Assembly: GCA_029260345.1 (NCBI GenBank)
Contig: JAJDDK010000008.1
Span: 62,001-126,000, forward strand
Reading direction: 5' to 3'
Length of the DNA stretch: 64,000 bases
Source: Phycisphaerales bacterium
GTDB lineage: Bacteria; Planctomycetota; Phycisphaerae; Phycisphaerales; UBA1924
This document shows positions 8,263-17,157 of this stretch, one piece after another. The notes below the pieces were generated by a model. That model was not told where the DNA came from. It made no database searches and was given only the letters and a program-made list of their open reading frames with translations. Both the position numbers and the translations under genes were made by a program. The first letter of the stretch is position 1. Each line of letters opens with the position of its first letter.

Positions 8263-9942
8263 TCACCTTGTTGCGGCCGCACCTGTCCGTTCCAGAGATT
8301 CCATTTCAAGCGTCGCGAGCATAAGTTCAAATCCGGACTCGATAAATTCACGCTCATCAGCGCGGCACAACTCAACGCACTCAAGGAACGCGCCCCCACC
8401 GACGGGCGCAACCGTGATCCGAAACACATATTCAACGCCGACGAGCGTCGCCGTCGCCTCACCCGTCGTGGAGTCTTTCCACGTGCGATCCTGCACCAAC
8501 GACGGCTCACCGGCAAACACAAAGCCATTTGATGTATACGTGTCCAGCGTGTTTTGAATCTCTTCCTCGGGCGTATTGATCGATTGATATTTTGACAAGA
8601 TCAGCACCGCATCCTGCGGCGCCTGAATCATCATTGACGACTCCGGCTCAAAGCTCATCTCATCCAGTTCAAGTTCCCAGTTGGCGGGATAGTCAAACCG
8701 AATCATGTCGCCGCGAAAGGACTTCGGCTTCGAAACATTCGGCGGCGCCCCTGACCCAGGAACATAAGCAATCGCTTCGAGCTTGAGGGATTGCTGAATG
8801 AGATCGAACCCGGACTGCGCGTACGCGCTCTGATCGCTCCGGCACAGCTCCACCAATTGCACGTACTGCGCGGCGCCGATCCAAAGAATCGTCAAACGCA
8901 GGTCGTAATCCATGCCACTGATTTTGCCGCGGCACAAAGCGCCGACATCGCCTTTGCCATATCGATCGCGATGGCGCGACACCACTTGGAGATCCTTGAA
9001 CACGCGCGTGCTGTAATCACTCAGCGCATTGTTGAAGAGTTCAACTTCAGACAAGTCACTTTCGAGTCTGGACAATTCAAAGAAACCATCCTGCTGCGTT
9101 TCGACCAGCACATACCAGTCCGGATCAAAGTCCGGTTCATCAATGCGCAAGAGCCAGTTGCCGGGATACGAAAACGTCGTGGTTGAACCGCGATGGACGA
9201 GCGGCGCCGTGGTGTCCGCCGGGGCGCCCGTGCCAGTCAAGCCAGTCAGAGCAAGAACAACTCCAAGGACGAAACCGCCGACGATCAGGGCTGACGGCAG
9301 AGCGACGAACCAAATCATCCCTGGAACTCGGCGCACGCCAAAGACTTCGCGCACACCCCGGTAACTGACGACATACGACCACAGCAGCGATGCAATAAAG
9401 ACCCACATCCAGACATCGAAGACGCCGAGCCACGTCTGAGATGGCCGTTGATACGTCAGTGTGTTTGAGATTTCAGAAATCAGAAACGGGATCGACGCTA
9501 CAAGCGAGGCGTACAAATACACTCGCCGAACGAGTTTCGGGTCGGTGTCGCTGCCGCCGCCCGACCACCGCACCCGCACGCGATACCACCACCCGCCGAT
9601 CACATAGTAAAGGGCGCCGCTCATGGCGCCGACCGCGACAACAAAGATCCAATAAAACGTCCAGTCATCCGGGATTATCGAATGTTGACCGGAACCGCTC
9701 GTGCGCATTTGGTATGTCGCGATGCGATCCGCTGCGATTCTGATCCCGAGCAACCAGGCGCATAACACCGTGAGCGCGGGCCACGTCGCATTCGCAAATG
9801 TTCGAAAAAACGTTGTCGGGCGCACATACAAATCGAACAACCACCAGCGCCCCTCGACGCGACGGGGTTGCCTCGCCCCCAGCGCTAGTTCTTCCTCAAA
9901 ATTCCGCGGGTCCGTTTCATCGCCATTGGGAAACGTGCTCAT
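8263..9942 (-). CDS. YIP1-like multi-spanning membrane protein with C-terminal soluble domains
   Basis: A 559-residue membrane protein. The start MSTFPNGDETD follows GAGGGTGG. The N-terminal part begins with WWLFDLYVRPTTFFR, a motif common in YIP1/DUF1282-type proteins, followed by about five or six hydrophobic segments between residues 55 and 255. The remaining 300 residues contain two similar beta-rich halves: each has 'F.YP.NW.L..DE..F.P', then 'VE.C' strands and 'ES/QSGF.L....L.LE', suggesting an internal duplication like PsbP/DUF1795 lipocalin-like modules. The topology would place the repeats on one membrane face. The function is unknown. It lies 51 bases after the SRPBCC gene on the same strand. 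Confidence 0.65.
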   Translation of the reverse strand: MSTFPNGDETDPRNFEEELALGARQPRRVEGRWWLFDLYVRPTTFFRTFANATWPALTVLCAWLLGIRIAADRIATYQMRTSGSGQHSIIPDDWTFYWIFVVAVGAMSGALYYVIGGWWYRVRVRWSGGGSDTDPKLVRRVYLYASLVASIPFLISEISNTLTYQRPSQTWLGVFDVWMWVFIASLLWSYVVSYRGVREVFGVRRVPGMIWFVALPSALIVGGFVLGVVLALTGLTGTGAPADTTAPLVHRGSTTTFSYPGNWLLRIDEPDFDPDWYVLVETQQDGFFELSRLESDLSEVELFNNALSDYSTRVFKDLQVVSRHRDRYGKGDVGALCRGKISGMDYDLRLTILWIGAAQYVQLVELCRSDQSAYAQSGFDLIQQSLKLEAIAYVPGSGAPPNVSKPKSFRGDMIRFDYPANWELELDEMSFEPESSMMIQAPQDAVLILSKYQSINTPEEEIQNTLDTYTSNGFVFAGEPSLVQDRTWKDSTTGEATATLVGVEYVFRITVAPVGGGAFLECVELCRADEREFIESGFELMLATLEMESLERTGAAATR

Positions 9943-9993
9943 GTCCACCCTCATTGATTCGCGCCGCCATAGCGCATTCTTCCTTGCTGGTGA

Positions 9994-10473
9994 TCACACC
10001 GCCGCGGGTTGCCCTTCCGAAGCCGCGCCGCCTTCGCACACTTTCTTCAAATCCCGCAAGTCAGCGCCGACGCACTTCTTCATCATGCCGCGCATGAGCG
10101 GCGTCATGACCACGCTCATGATCTTCGCCCAAACCGACAGCGGCTTCGTCAGAAAATCAAGATCAACGCGCGTGCCGCCCGCTTCCGGCGTGAAGCTGAA
10201 CGTGCTGGACCATAGGGCGCCGCAGGATTCACTGCCCACCGTGTACGAGCGCGGCGGATCAAACCCGGTGATCTCCATCGTCTCGGAATGCTCCTTGCCG
10301 AACATCACGCGCGTCTCACTCCACGTCGTGCCCACGCCGACGGGGCCGTCCGTGAGCATCTCGATTTTCGTGATGCCCTCAATCATGTTCGCGGCGTTGG
10401 GAATGTTCGACGCGACCTGAAAGACTTCCTCAGGCGAGGCGTTGATGTGAACGGAGTAATGAAATTTGCCCAT
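9994..10473 (-). CDS. SRPBCC (START/polyketide cyclase-like) family protein
   Basis: A 159-residue SRPBCC-fold protein. The start MGKFHYSVHINASPEEVF matches the first strand of this family and follows GGAGGTCG. Other landmarks are IEGITKIEMLTDGPVGVGTTW, ITGFDPPRSYTV and TRVDLDFLTKPL. The fold makes a deep hydrophobic pocket used to bind lipids or aromatics, or for cyclase chemistry; here nothing points to a specific ligand. It is cytosolic and precedes the YIP1-like gene on the same strand, and they may be co-transcribed (51-base gap). Confidence 0.82.
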   Translation of the reverse strand: MGKFHYSVHINASPEEVFQVASNIPNAANMIEGITKIEMLTDGPVGVGTTWSETRVMFGKEHSETMEITGFDPPRSYTVGSESCGALWSSTFSFTPEAGGTRVDLDFLTKPLSVWAKIMSVVMTPLMRGMMKKCVGADLRDLKKVCEGGAASEGQPAAV

Positions 10474-10576
10474 GACGACCTCCTACTCCAACAGTCGCTT
10501 GTATGCCATGACGTCTCAGATTGCTTCAGATTCTAGACTCCTCACCAAACGCTATCTGAATTGATTACACTCGATG

Positions 10577-11977
10577 TCAAACCCCAGAACGCTTTCTATT
10601 TGCAAGGAGGTTTCGAACTGAGTCTCGTGCAAGTTCTCTCAGAGACTGAATATCAAGCTCATGAAAATTTGCTTCTGATCCAAGTTTCCTCGCGCGCCCT
10701 TCTGCTCGAAAGAGTTTCCCGAGTGCATCATCGACTCTTTCCCATGCAACGATTGCTTCGTCGGTATGCCGCATCCAAGCTCGCCGCGATTCAGGAGTAA
10801 ACAGCCCATCGCGGATGTTGTAGCTGTAGTTGTAATTATTCGGATGCAGTGATTCCGCGCGATCTATTCCGTCGTTGATATACCGAACCAGTGCTTCGAT
10901 TTCACGAATCTGTTGACCAAGCTGATTAATTCGACGTTGCTCGGCCTCACTGGCTCGCCTCTCTCGCGTTTCTTCGAGAACGCGCATCCGCATTCTATTT
11001 TCGCGAGCGCTTTCCATGGCAATTTCCCCAATCTTGCCATGAATCCGCCATCTAGGGAGACCAAGTATTTGGTGCAATGCGGTTGTTTCTAGTTCTGAAA
11101 TGTTTGCCAACCCAATTTCTGACGCTTCAGTTGATGTAAGGGTCAAGACAGATCCATTCTCGGAGAGCACTCGCTTCAAAACGTCGCCATCCTGAAGAGT
11201 GTCAACAATTGCAAGATCGCCTTCAGCGCTTTGGACCCAATAGCACGCAGCATCTGGGACAATCATTGCACGAATAAGGGCAGGATTGATTCCTTGCTGT
11301 TCCGCAATAGCGCAAAGCTCAGCCGCAAGCGCTGAATTCATCTTTGCATCAACATCTATTTCTCCCGTGGAGAAATCTTGATAAAATGCCGTTGCCGCAC
11401 CAATCGTGGCACCGGGGCGCAAGACAATCTCATCGCACGAAAATACGATCCAAATTGCAGCGCTTATTGCTCGCTCAACAACCGCTGTATAGTGCAATGA
11501 TTCAGCCTTAGATCGGAGCAAACGTGCCATTTCTTGCGCCACGGAAACCTGACCACCGAAGCTATTTATTCGGAAGACAATGTGAGTGATATTACGTCGC
11601 TCCGCCGCCTCCAAGGCGCTTTTTAAGCCCTCGGCCAAAACTGCACTCCCAATTTCACCAACGACTGGCACCTCAATGAACTCAATATCTGCAATCGCTC
11701 CAGATGTGGCTTGAGGGTTCGTTGTCGGCGGTATATTTGGTGCTGCAAAGAAATCCTTGGGCAGTTCGCTCTTCTGAAGCCGAAGAATGTCGGTGCGACC
11801 AAAACTCAATATTGATCGAATATTGGAAACCATTGTATCAATTCGTACGCGCGAATTGGTTTCGTCAACAATTTGTCCAATAAAAATGCGACCATCATGT
11901 AATTCAATTTCATCAGCACGAATCAATGCTGAACATGCAAGCAAAGTAGCAATCACGCAAAGTAGTCGCAAAATCAT
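10577..11977 (-). CDS. exported ClpP/NfeD-like serine protease homologue
   Basis: A 466-residue protein. The start MILRLLCVIATLLACSA follows GGAGATCG and gives a signal peptide. A small SH3-like stretch (ELHDGRIFIGQIV) precedes the protease domain (about 98-300) with NfeD/SppA features: VPVVGEIGSAVLAEGL, FRINSFGGQVSVAQEM, a likely catalytic Ser172 in AISAAIW, and DEIVLRPGATIGAATAF. After residue 300 comes a charged helical coiled-coil-like region with no NfeD membrane tail. It probably acts on membrane or envelope substrates. Codon use is more AT-rich than its neighbours, which suggests transfer or a divergent block. Confidence 0.7.
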   Translation of the reverse strand: MILRLLCVIATLLACSALIRADEIELHDGRIFIGQIVDETNSRVRIDTMVSNIRSILSFGRTDILRLQKSELPKDFFAAPNIPPTTNPQATSGAIADIEFIEVPVVGEIGSAVLAEGLKSALEAAERRNITHIVFRINSFGGQVSVAQEMARLLRSKAESLHYTAVVERAISAAIWIVFSCDEIVLRPGATIGAATAFYQDFSTGEIDVDAKMNSALAAELCAIAEQQGINPALIRAMIVPDAACYWVQSAEGDLAIVDTLQDGDVLKRVLSENGSVLTLTSTEASEIGLANISELETTALHQILGLPRWRIHGKIGEIAMESARENRMRMRVLEETRERRASEAEQRRINQLGQQIREIEALVRYINDGIDRAESLHPNNYNYSYNIRDGLFTPESRRAWMRHTDEAIVAWERVDDALGKLFRAEGRARKLGSEANFHELDIQSLRELARDSVRNLLANRKRSGV

Positions 11978-12125
11978 CTTCGATCTCCAGATATCGCGCC
12001 GCCTCACTCTGACAGGCTAATTGCCAATTCGAGCCTGGTAGATGTTCGCGGCAAGCCTAGATGTTACTTCCACGATTTAGACTCAGTAGGGATAAATCGA
12101 GACAATTATTGGAATTTCGCAATGA

Positions 12126-12821
12126 TTATTCGAACGCGGAGGGCACAATTTGGATTTCAAGAGGGCAAGTATCGGCCCGGTAAATTCCGGGATTATCGCC
12201 GCGAATCGTCACCTTCACCGGCACCGGCTCCGCCGTGATGCCGCCGATCAGTTCCGTGCCGGTCTTGAAGATGACGAACATGCCGCGCTCGTCGCCCATG
12301 GGGCGGAACGTTTCGGACTGGTTGCGATAGGGCTCAAAGCCGGTGACGTCGTGAATCCAGTTCGCCAGCGCCAGCGTATCGTCCGCGGCCAGCGCGATCT
12401 CGCTGATCCCGAGAATGTCGGCGGGCGTGAAGGGGCCGTCGGCGGCGGAGGGCAGGTCGTGCCGCGCGATGAACTCGACGACATTGCCCGCAGGGTCGAG
12501 GAAGTACAACGCGTGCGCGTTCCAATTCTTGAACCAGCGAACCTCCGGCGCATGCGCTGGATCACGAAACTCCGGCGGCGTGGCGATCAACGCCACACGC
12601 TCCGCCAGCCAATCCCGCGCGGCGTCGATCTTGTTCTCGGAGATGTTGAAGGCGAAGTGGTAGAGAGTTGCACTAGGACTGTTTCCTAGGCACCCGAATT
12701 CTATTCCGCCGCCTGATTGATTTTGTGCCACCAGCCCGAGCACTCCGCTATAAAAAGCCTGAGTCTGAGCCAACTCGTCTTGAAGCCGTAATCGAATCGC
12801 GCAAATAGGCACTTTGGTCAT
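12126..12821 (-). CDS. VOC-superfamily (glyoxalase/dioxygenase fold) protein
   Basis: A 231-residue protein made of two vicinal-oxygen-chelate half-domains. The first holds LRLQDELAQTQAFYSGVLGL and ALYFLDPAGNVVEFIAR; the second starts ILGISEIALAADDTLALANW. The YFLDPAGNVVEF element with its Glu is the classic metal-ligand strand of VOC dioxygenases and glyoxalases. No neighbouring pathway identifies the substrate. The middle of the gene is GC-rich while about 160 bases at the 5' end and about 60 at the 3' end are AT-rich, as if recombined. It starts with ATG and is cytosolic. Confidence 0.8.
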   Translation of the reverse strand: MTKVPICAIRLRLQDELAQTQAFYSGVLGLVAQNQSGGGIEFGCLGNSPSATLYHFAFNISENKIDAARDWLAERVALIATPPEFRDPAHAPEVRWFKNWNAHALYFLDPAGNVVEFIARHDLPSAADGPFTPADILGISEIALAADDTLALANWIHDVTGFEPYRNQSETFRPMGDERGMFVIFKTGTELIGGITAEPVPVKVTIRGDNPGIYRADTCPLEIQIVPSAFE

Positions 12822-12859
12822 TCTACATCAGTCGATGAAATTCACTCTTTCAAGTCAGT

Positions 12860-13531
12860 TCACGATATGTACCTTCGAACGGATTGAAGACAACGCTGAA
12901 CCACGAGCATTACTTGACTATTTTTTCTCGTTGGCACAACCAAGTTCACCATATCCGTCGGCACTCTCTCCTTCACGGCCCAGAAGTCAATCCACTTCTC
13001 CAGAAAGTCAGTCAGTCCTTCAGGATCTGTGATCCAACAAGTCAATTTCCCACGATATAGATTTCCGAAACACACTTTTTCGATGGGGCCGCCATCCTGC
13101 GATGACCAATTAAAAACGTTGCCATGTGCAAGTGCGTGCCGGAGTGTTGAAGCGATCTCAGCGATTTTGGGATCACTCGAATTTGCTGGCGGAAGATTGG
13201 TTGCCCAGCGTGTGCTTCCATTCTCAACGTGTTCGAGTGCAATCTCACCATGCCAATGAGTCCCTCTAAGCTTTTTGACTGCAGACTGATTTCCAAAATC
13301 GACATAAGCCGCCTTGATCGCAGAATATCTTGCGTCGAGTATGTCTTTGGATGGATGCGCTTTGGCATGTCCAATCAACTCCAACCGTTCCAGCGGTACT
13401 AGCACGACTGGCCACGCGCACATCAGCAAGAATGTGATTTCTCTCTCACACGCAAGCGCGTCATCAGACCACCTGCGCTTCAGTTCGCGAATCCTTGATG
13501 GAAAATCCAAATTCCATTCTTTGATCTCCAT
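12860..13531 (-). CDS. HEPN-like hypothetical protein
   Basis: A 223-residue protein. An upstream in-frame TTG exists, but the ATG (MEIKEWNLDF) has GGGAG five bases before it. Its key feature is LRHALAHGNVFNW around residues 130-142, with Arg131 and His136 forming an R-x4-H motif, the signature of HEPN domains, many of which are RNases in toxin or defence modules. The helical N-terminal half (FLLMCAWPVVLVPLERLELI) would fit the four-helix bundle, as in the pEK499_p136-type HEPN group. No antitoxin gene lies beside it. The function is inferred from one motif. The gene is AT-richer than average for the window. Confidence 0.5.
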   Translation of the reverse strand: MEIKEWNLDFPSRIRELKRRWSDDALACEREITFLLMCAWPVVLVPLERLELIGHAKAHPSKDILDARYSAIKAAYVDFGNQSAVKKLRGTHWHGEIALEHVENGSTRWATNLPPANSSDPKIAEIASTLRHALAHGNVFNWSSQDGGPIEKVCFGNLYRGKLTCWITDPEGLTDFLEKWIDFWAVKERVPTDMVNLVVPTRKNSQVMLVVQRCLQSVRRYIS

Positions 13532-13577
13532 TTGGGCTCCCAACTCACGATTCTCGAGGGTCCGCTTTCAGAAGAAG

Positions 13578-13613
13578 AAAAAAGAGCGACGGGCGCTTTC
13601 ACGCTCGCCGCTC
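13578..13613 (-). terminator. intrinsic terminator after the 46-residue protein gene
   Basis: A 12-base stem (13584-13595 with 13602-13613, one mismatch and one G-U) with a six-base loop, followed on the minus strand by six T residues (13578-13583). It lies just past the stop of the gene at 13619, as expected for rho-independent termination. Confidence 0.8.
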
Positions 13614-13618
13614 CTAAT

Positions 13619-13759
13619 TCACCGCGTCCGGACGAGGAAGGCAAACACCTTCGCACGCTTCGGATAGACCTTCTTGCCAGTCCGCCAATGACGGAACCAA
13701 GGCCTAAAGATCCAGCGGTACCCGGGCGGTGCCGGGAAGGGCGGCTTGCGCGATGGCAT
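13619..13759 (-). CDS. 46-residue basic small protein
   Basis: A 46-residue protein starting MPSRKPPFPAPPGYRWIFRP and ending with KKVYPKRAKVFAFLVRTR. Evidence that it is real: a strong AAAGGAG site six bases before the ATG, and a strong intrinsic terminator directly after the stop. The composition is aromatic and basic with a PPGYRWIFRPW core. I have a vague impression of similar short proteins elsewhere but cannot name a family. A nucleic-acid or ribosome contact is plausible for such a basic peptide, but this is a guess. It sits between the HEPN-like gene and the winged-helix gene in the AT-richer block. Confidence 0.6.
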   Translation of the reverse strand: MPSRKPPFPAPPGYRWIFRPWFRHWRTGKKVYPKRAKVFAFLVRTR

Positions 13760-13907
13760 GGCTCGCTCCTTTGCTGTAGGTACAGCGGCGCGCCTTGACT
13801 GCCACGTGCGGAGAGCGAAGATTGGAATTGCATGTGTTTCCAATGCTGGACACTTCCGTCCGGCCCCCCGTCATCGGCACCGCTTTTGACGCGGGGGGAA
13901 TGCACTT

Positions 13908-13936
13908 GCCCGAAGCCGGCTCAATCGGCTTCGGGC
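13908..13936 (+). terminator. strong hairpin with T-tract on plus strand at a gene end
   Basis: A perfect 11-base stem (13908-13918 with 13926-13936), seven-base loop, followed by TTTTC on the plus strand. The minus-strand gene at 13921 ends inside the loop. In the minus direction there is no T-run, so it may act as a processing or stability hairpin there, or as a barrier to antisense transcription. Confidence 0.55.
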
Positions 13937-14679
13937 TTTTCTTCTACGAGCACGTCACTCATCAAATCGATCCATGCTCGCAGACGAGAAACGTCCGTTG
14001 CTTGCAACGGTCTCATGAGCCGAATTACCGCGGACCGGCCTTGCGTGAGCGGAATTGCGAACTCCTCTTCGCTTTCGCGCAGGTGTGACGTTTTCATTGA
14101 GGACGATGTTTGCGACACCTGAGGTTCTTTTTCGCGAGTTGCATCGACAGGGCTGCCCGATTGAACCTGCTGCCGTTCCGTTGACTGTTCACGTGACTGA
14201 CACAAGATCCCTTTCCGTAACAATCCTGCGAATTCCGCGCTTTCTTTAAAAATGCTTGCGACACTCTCGCTTGATTTTCGAAAGACACCAAACTGCCGGG
14301 ACAACACATTTGCAAAGAGTGTTGGGAGAGCGCCCTCAGAAAACGCCTCAAAGATCTCCTGATAGAGGGTCGGTGCAAACGCGGCGTCTACAATTGCGTC
14401 TGCACGTTCGTCCGGAGATGTGGGCTGAATGATTCTCTTCCCGATATCGGATACGTGATATTGACTCCCGCGACGATCCAGCAAGCCAAAGTGCATCAGC
14501 GTGCCGATCTTCCGAGAGGCAGGCCCTGTTATTCCTTGATGCCCTAGCGCTTCTGCTACCGCCTCACGGCTGAACGGTCCGGAACCAAGTCCGGCGAAAA
14601 CTCTCTCGAGCATTTCCACCGCATCACCAAGAGGTTGCGCCGGGGCCTTTCGACGAGACGTTTCTCGATTCGCTGCCAT
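13921..14679 (-). CDS. winged-helix-like protein resembling DUF5343 family
   Basis: A 252-residue protein starting MAANRETSRRK after AAGGAAAG. The first 150 residues look like a winged-helix module with a helical continuation: FSREAVAEALGHQG, SRKIGTLMHFGLLDRRGSQY, VSDIGKRIIQP, APTLYQEIFEAF, and SAEFAGLL near residue 150. This order (helix-turn-helix, 'IG', a 'TP'/'P' helix, 'aGL') is like DUF5343 proteins, which occur in mobile and defence contexts. The middle (160-210) is Ser/Gln-rich linker and the C-terminus (ATDVSRLRAWIDLMSDVL) a short helix. A DNA-binding or regulatory role is inferred. The family call is tentative. Confidence 0.5.
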   Translation of the reverse strand: MAANRETSRRKAPAQPLGDAVEMLERVFAGLGSGPFSREAVAEALGHQGITGPASRKIGTLMHFGLLDRRGSQYHVSDIGKRIIQPTSPDERADAIVDAAFAPTLYQEIFEAFSEGALPTLFANVLSRQFGVFRKSSESVASIFKESAEFAGLLRKGILCQSREQSTERQQVQSGSPVDATREKEPQVSQTSSSMKTSHLRESEEEFAIPLTQGRSAVIRLMRPLQATDVSRLRAWIDLMSDVLVEEKPEAD

Positions 14680-15057
14680 TGTCGTCTTTCCTTTGCGAAC
14701 TTGAAGCTCATTTCCGGAGCGACCATTCGGAACACTCCAAAACTGCCCGGATAGTACCAAGCTTGCCCAAATTGGGTCGAACACTCAAAATTTTTCTGTG
14801 GATAAGCTGACGACCATCAACGGATTTGACCGATACGCGATTTACACGCTGACAGGACAGCGCTTTTCCGCCAATCTAGCGGCCCGTCACTGAGCGGCGG
14901 CCGCCGTTATCATAAATCATTGTTCGACAAGTAGTTACGACTGCCATTGCAGCCCGCCCGGCGCGGCGACTGACGGCGAAAAGACGGGGAATGCGCTATA
15001 TTCGTATTTTGTTCGGCCAAGTATCTAGTCGAACTGGGGTGTCAAAAAAATTTTCAC
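14680..15057. other. intergenic stretch between winged-helix gene and thiC
   Basis: About 380 bases without a convincing gene. It holds a perfect palindrome CGGCGGCCGCCG at 14895-14906 and an AT-rich run beside the thiC stop (GTCAAAAAAATTTTC, about 15041-15055). The promoter of the minus-strand gene at 14679 should lie here, but I could not identify clear -35/-10 boxes. Confidence 0.5.
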
Positions 15058-16941
15058 TCACACAGAATCGATTCGTGCGTGCAGCCTCTTCGCCGAATCC
15101 CCATCCACAAAATCACTATGGCACGAAGCCTTCCCCTCCTCCGCCCCCACCTTTTTCTTCGTCTTCGCGGCGAGGCGGTGGATTTCTTCGGGGCTGAGGA
15201 CGCCGCGCTGTTTGAGGATTTCCTGCTGCTCGGCGCTGAGGGCGGCGGTGATCTTGGGCGCGTTCGGGATGTCGCCGGCCTTGCCGCCGAGGCGGACGAA
15301 ACCTTCGGCCTTGCCTGACGCGAAGTCCTGGATTTCCTTGCTGATGCGCACGGAGCACCAGTCGTGCCCGCACATGGCGCAGAAATCCGTATCGACGTCG
15401 AGATCCTCGTCGTGCAGGGCCCGCGCGGTGTCCGTGTCGAACGCCAGGTCGAAGTGCTTGTCCCAGTTCAGCGCGGCTCGCGCCTTGGTCAGATCATCAT
15501 CCCAGTCGCGCGTGTGCGGAATGCCCAGCGCCACGTCCGCGGCGTGCGCGGCGATCTTGTACGCAATGCACCCCTGCTTCACGTCGTCCTTCTTCGGCAA
15601 GCCGAGATGCTCCTTGGGCGTGACATAGCACAACATGCTCGCGCCGTGGTACGCGGCGGACGTCGCGCCGATGCAGCTTGTGATGTGGTCGTAACCGGGG
15701 AAGACGTCCGTCACCAGCGGGCCGAGCACATAGAACGGCGCGCCGTGGCACAGCGTGCGTTGCGCCTTCATGTTGAATTCGATCTGATCGAACGGCACGT
15801 GGCCGGGGCCTTCCACCATCACCTGCACGCCATGGCGCCAGGCGCGCTCGGTGAGTTCGCCGAGCGTTTCGAGTTCGGCCAGCTGCGCATCATCGGTCGC
15901 ATCTGCAAGGCCGCCGGGGCGCAGGCCGTCGCCGATGCTGAAGGAGACATCGTAGCGGCGCAGAATGTCGCAGATGGAATCCCACAGGTCGTAGGTCGGG
16001 TTCTCGCGATCATGGACGAGCATCCACTTGGCGAGGAGGGAGCCGCCGCGCGAGACGATGCCGATGAGGCGGTCTTTCACGAACGGAAGGTGCGCCTTGC
16101 GCACGCCCGCGTGAACCGTCATGTAATCGACGCCCTGCTTCGCCTGCTTTTCGATGGTGTCGAGGATGATCTCGTAGGAGAGGTCTTCGAGCTTGCGCCC
16201 GATGATCATGGAATAAATCGGCACGGTGCCGATGGGGACGCGGCTCGCCTTGATGATCGCTTCGCGGCAGGCGTCGAGATCGCCGCCGGTGGAGAGATCC
16301 ATCACCGTGTCGGCGCCCCAGCGCTCGGCCCACTGCAGCTTCTCCACTTCCTTATCCGTGCCGGACGAGACGGGCGAGGCGCCCATGTTGGCGTTGATCT
16401 TGGTGAGCGAAGCGCGCCCGATGACCATCGGCTCGAGGTTGTACGTGCGATGCACGATGTTGCTCGGCAGGATCATGCGCCCGGCGGCGATCTCATCGCG
16501 GATCTGCTCGGCGGTCAGGTGCGGCTCGCGCGTCGCGACGTGCTGCATCTCGGGCGTGACGACGCCGAGGCGGGCGTGTTCGAGTTGGGTGATGGGATTG
16601 AAATCCGATGGGAAGGTCACGCGACGAACATGACCGCGTGCATCCTTGAAGATGATTTCACCAGCGCCGGGCTTGAATTCGCGGAGCGTCGATTCGACGC
16701 ACGTCGTTGCCGGCAGCGTCTCAACCGACCAGCCTTCAGGCAGAAAGTCCCACGCCGTCTTGCTTGATGGCGTGGGCATGCCGGGGGTGTCGGGCGATGA
16801 ATATGTCAGCGGACCGCCGATGTCCGGCGCGTTGGCGAAGGAGCCGGGCGTGGTGCCATCGCGATTAGTTGAGGGGTTATGGGCGCCGCGGAGCGGGGCG
16901 CGAAGGCGCGAGAGCGGCGTGTCGGTGTTCGGATGAATCAT
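15058..16941 (-). CDS. thiC: phosphomethylpyrimidine synthase ThiC
   Basis: A 627-residue radical SAM enzyme that converts aminoimidazole ribotide to HMP phosphate in thiamine synthesis. The start used has GGAG nine bases upstream; a second ATG 15 bases earlier is possible. Landmarks: ThiC-associated N-terminal region ([14 protein letters not shown]), [48 protein letters not shown], and the C-terminal cluster motif CAMCGHDWC (Cys521, Cys524, Cys529) binding [4Fe-4S]. The protein is full length. A TPP riboswitch lies directly upstream, so expression is probably shut down by thiamine pyrophosphate. It is cytosolic and stands as a single gene. Confidence 0.97.
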   Translation of the reverse strand: MIHPNTDTPLSRLRAPLRGAHNPSTNRDGTTPGSFANAPDIGGPLTYSSPDTPGMPTPSSKTAWDFLPEGWSVETLPATTCVESTLREFKPGAGEIIFKDARGHVRRVTFPSDFNPITQLEHARLGVVTPEMQHVATREPHLTAEQIRDEIAAGRMILPSNIVHRTYNLEPMVIGRASLTKINANMGASPVSSGTDKEVEKLQWAERWGADTVMDLSTGGDLDACREAIIKASRVPIGTVPIYSMIIGRKLEDLSYEIILDTIEKQAKQGVDYMTVHAGVRKAHLPFVKDRLIGIVSRGGSLLAKWMLVHDRENPTYDLWDSICDILRRYDVSFSIGDGLRPGGLADATDDAQLAELETLGELTERAWRHGVQVMVEGPGHVPFDQIEFNMKAQRTLCHGAPFYVLGPLVTDVFPGYDHITSCIGATSAAYHGASMLCYVTPKEHLGLPKKDDVKQGCIAYKIAAHAADVALGIPHTRDWDDDLTKARAALNWDKHFDLAFDTDTARALHDEDLDVDTDFCAMCGHDWCSVRISKEIQDFASGKAEGFVRLGGKAGDIPNAPKITAALSAEQQEILKQRGVLSPEEIHRLAAKTKKKVGAEEGKASCHSDFVDGDSAKRLHARIDSV

Positions 16942-17049
16942 GGGCGGAGTCTCCACATGCGGAGGCTCGCCCGGCTGTGCAAAGGAGCGGGGCGCATCGC
17001 GAAAACAATTGAAACCGAGTCGTCAGCGACGCGGCTCGCGGTGCGCTCG

Positions 17050-17137
17050 TTCGCATTCCCTCCGCCGGTGCGAACCGGGTCAGGTTCTACGGGTGCGTCT
17101 CAGCCGTCCTTCACAAGCGAGGGCGGCGCCCCGAGCG
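17050..17137 (-). promoter_or_regulatory. TPP (THI-box) riboswitch upstream of thiC
   Basis: Read on the minus strand, the leader contains the conserved THI-box parts in order: GGGGCGCC, then GGCTGAGA (17097-17105 region), ACCCGTAGAACCTGA, and GGCGGAGGGAA near the 3' end. These are the pyrimidine- and pyrophosphate-binding elements of the TPP aptamer. It lies about 110 bases before the thiC start, on the same strand. Initiation or attenuation control cannot be told from sequence. Confidence 0.92.
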
Positions 17138-17157
17138 ATCGGGCGCATTGTACGGGA

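Noticed and set aside
14895-14906. CGGCGGCCGCCG palindrome as an operator
   Set aside because: Simple GC-rich palindromes are expected in such DNA; no gene start or repeat copy supports a role.
15364-16767. 467-residue plus-strand open frame opposite thiC
   Set aside because: It mirrors conserved thiC codons, is Arg/Ala/Val-rich and has no homology-like features.
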